A stretch of DNA of 64,000 nt from Breviolum minutum Mf 1.05b.01. Lineage: Eukaryota > Sar > Dinophyceae > Suessiales > Symbiodiniaceae. The translations under genes were made by a program, and so were the position numbers. Below, in pieces: positions 63,310 to 64,000 of the stretch. The stretch spans positions 372,001-436,000 of the forward strand of contig DF239018.1 of assembly GCA_000507305.1 (NCBI GenBank). Direction: 5' to 3'. Every line of letters starts with the position of its first letter. Position 1 is the stretch's first letter. The notes beneath the pieces were generated by a model that saw nothing but the letters and a program-made list of their open reading frames with translations, was not told the origin of the DNA and ran no database searches.

Positions 63310-64000
63310 GTGCAGTTTTTCGGTGGATTTCTTCTTTATCCAAATGTCACAGAAATGACGATCCAAAAAAGTGACATGGTTTTTGGGGCGCGTATCCCTC
63401 CTTCCAGTACTTGGGGGTATCAAACAGTTCTTGATTTTTATCCCGAAACTTGGGGAAAATGATCAAAAATCTCAAGAGCATATTTTTCAGATTGGTTGGA
63501 GCCACTGCTGCTATGCTCAGTTTGTGTTACGTGTTCAAAGATTGGAACCCAAAAAATCAAAGATTGTCTTCACCACGCAGTTCTCGGGCAAGGTATTTAA
63601 TCATTTATATTTGATGGGAATGACTGAAGAGAGTGGGATGAGGTGTCGTGTTGTTTCTATTCCAAAACAACATGGAGGTTGTTGAATTTCGGTGATGCCT
63701 CCCAAAATGGTTCTTCATGGTGCCTCTCGAATTGTGTTGGGGTCATCAACTCATCAACCTAACTAGTACGCTGAGAGGCCCCACCTAGTTGTAAATGTGA
63801 TACAACCCCAGTAGACCCTGCCAATCACACCAGTTGGATGCGTGGTAGTGCACGGATGAATCCATCCACGTATCCAACAGGTTTTCGGGCGCCCTTTCTA
63901 TACCAAGCTTGGAGCTGTTTTTTTAATGATTTTTTGCACATCCTGCCAATGGGATCTTTCTCACCACGAGAAAAATCACCATTTTTGTGGGTGAAGGTTC

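Overview
The window reads as nuclear DNA of a dinoflagellate, most likely of the Suessiales/Symbiodiniaceae type. Every credible coding segment lies on the + strand except one doubtful block near 45.4-46.1 kb. Genes are cut into many short exons with AG|G acceptors, and some introns appear to start with GC rather than GT. Two repeats (42.1 and 53.0 kb) carry the TGGGTGTTTCCAAAAATA-type end that I recall from translated junk in dinoflagellate gene models. There are no bacterial operons, ribosome binding sites, tRNA or rRNA genes. Identification is from memory and reading, not from a search. Exon limits are estimates from AG acceptors, reading frame and codon use.

Region 1 (about 0.47-9.0 kb, gene A): exons of a large, probably nuclear protein. 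In order they give a basic Lys/Arg segment, an acidic Ser-rich segment, a Cys/His/Trp-containing body that looks like a transposase-derived dinoflagellate family, an HMG-box-like segment, and a last exon with a PARP-type zinc-finger-like CxxC...HxxC pattern ending at 8992.

Region 2 (about 9.7-16.84 kb, gene B): sparse exons in AT-rich, microsatellite-rich DNA. One exon at 10.8 kb has the FGxPxxRxRxYIVG pattern of C5 cytosine DNA methyltransferases. A terminal acidic exon ends at 16839. A 33-bp minisatellite (12.53-12.85 kb, ending at an N), a CAA/CAG microsatellite and a perfect hairpin lie in the same tract.

Region 3 (about 17.6-28.9 kb, gene C and tails): a probable first exon at 18590 with a CxxC pair, several mid exons (basic, NLS-like, helical), and a 400-residue last exon ending in a Lys-rich tail at 27355. 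An isolated pair of exons follows (27817-28144) with the QGF...GNA..PVVG end of a C5 DNA methyltransferase, then a Ser/Asp-rich terminal exon (28813-28914).

Region 4 (30.9-63.3 kb, gene D): one very long ankyrin-repeat gene with about 28 recognisable exons. Most encode half or one ankyrin repeat. Introns recur at two positions of the repeat, and the exon-intron boundaries commonly show AGGT at both ends. The introns are packed with several families of short (about 85-125 bp) elements with terminal inverted repeats, which resemble introner elements/MITEs.

Region 5 (43.7-48.4 kb) sits in one intron of gene D and differs from it. It holds 53-bp, 74-bp and 97-bp tandem repeats, a His/Gln-rich ORF, a hairpin-rich spacer with a 26-bp perfect palindrome, a doubtful coding block open on both strands, GT-rich minisatellites with an N, and a gene pairing Cys-rich zinc-finger-like modules with a BMT5-like (DUF2431) Rossmann domain.

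Several exons change reading frame by one base without room for an intron. Either the assembly has uncorrected indels (single N placeholders are also present) or some copies are decaying.
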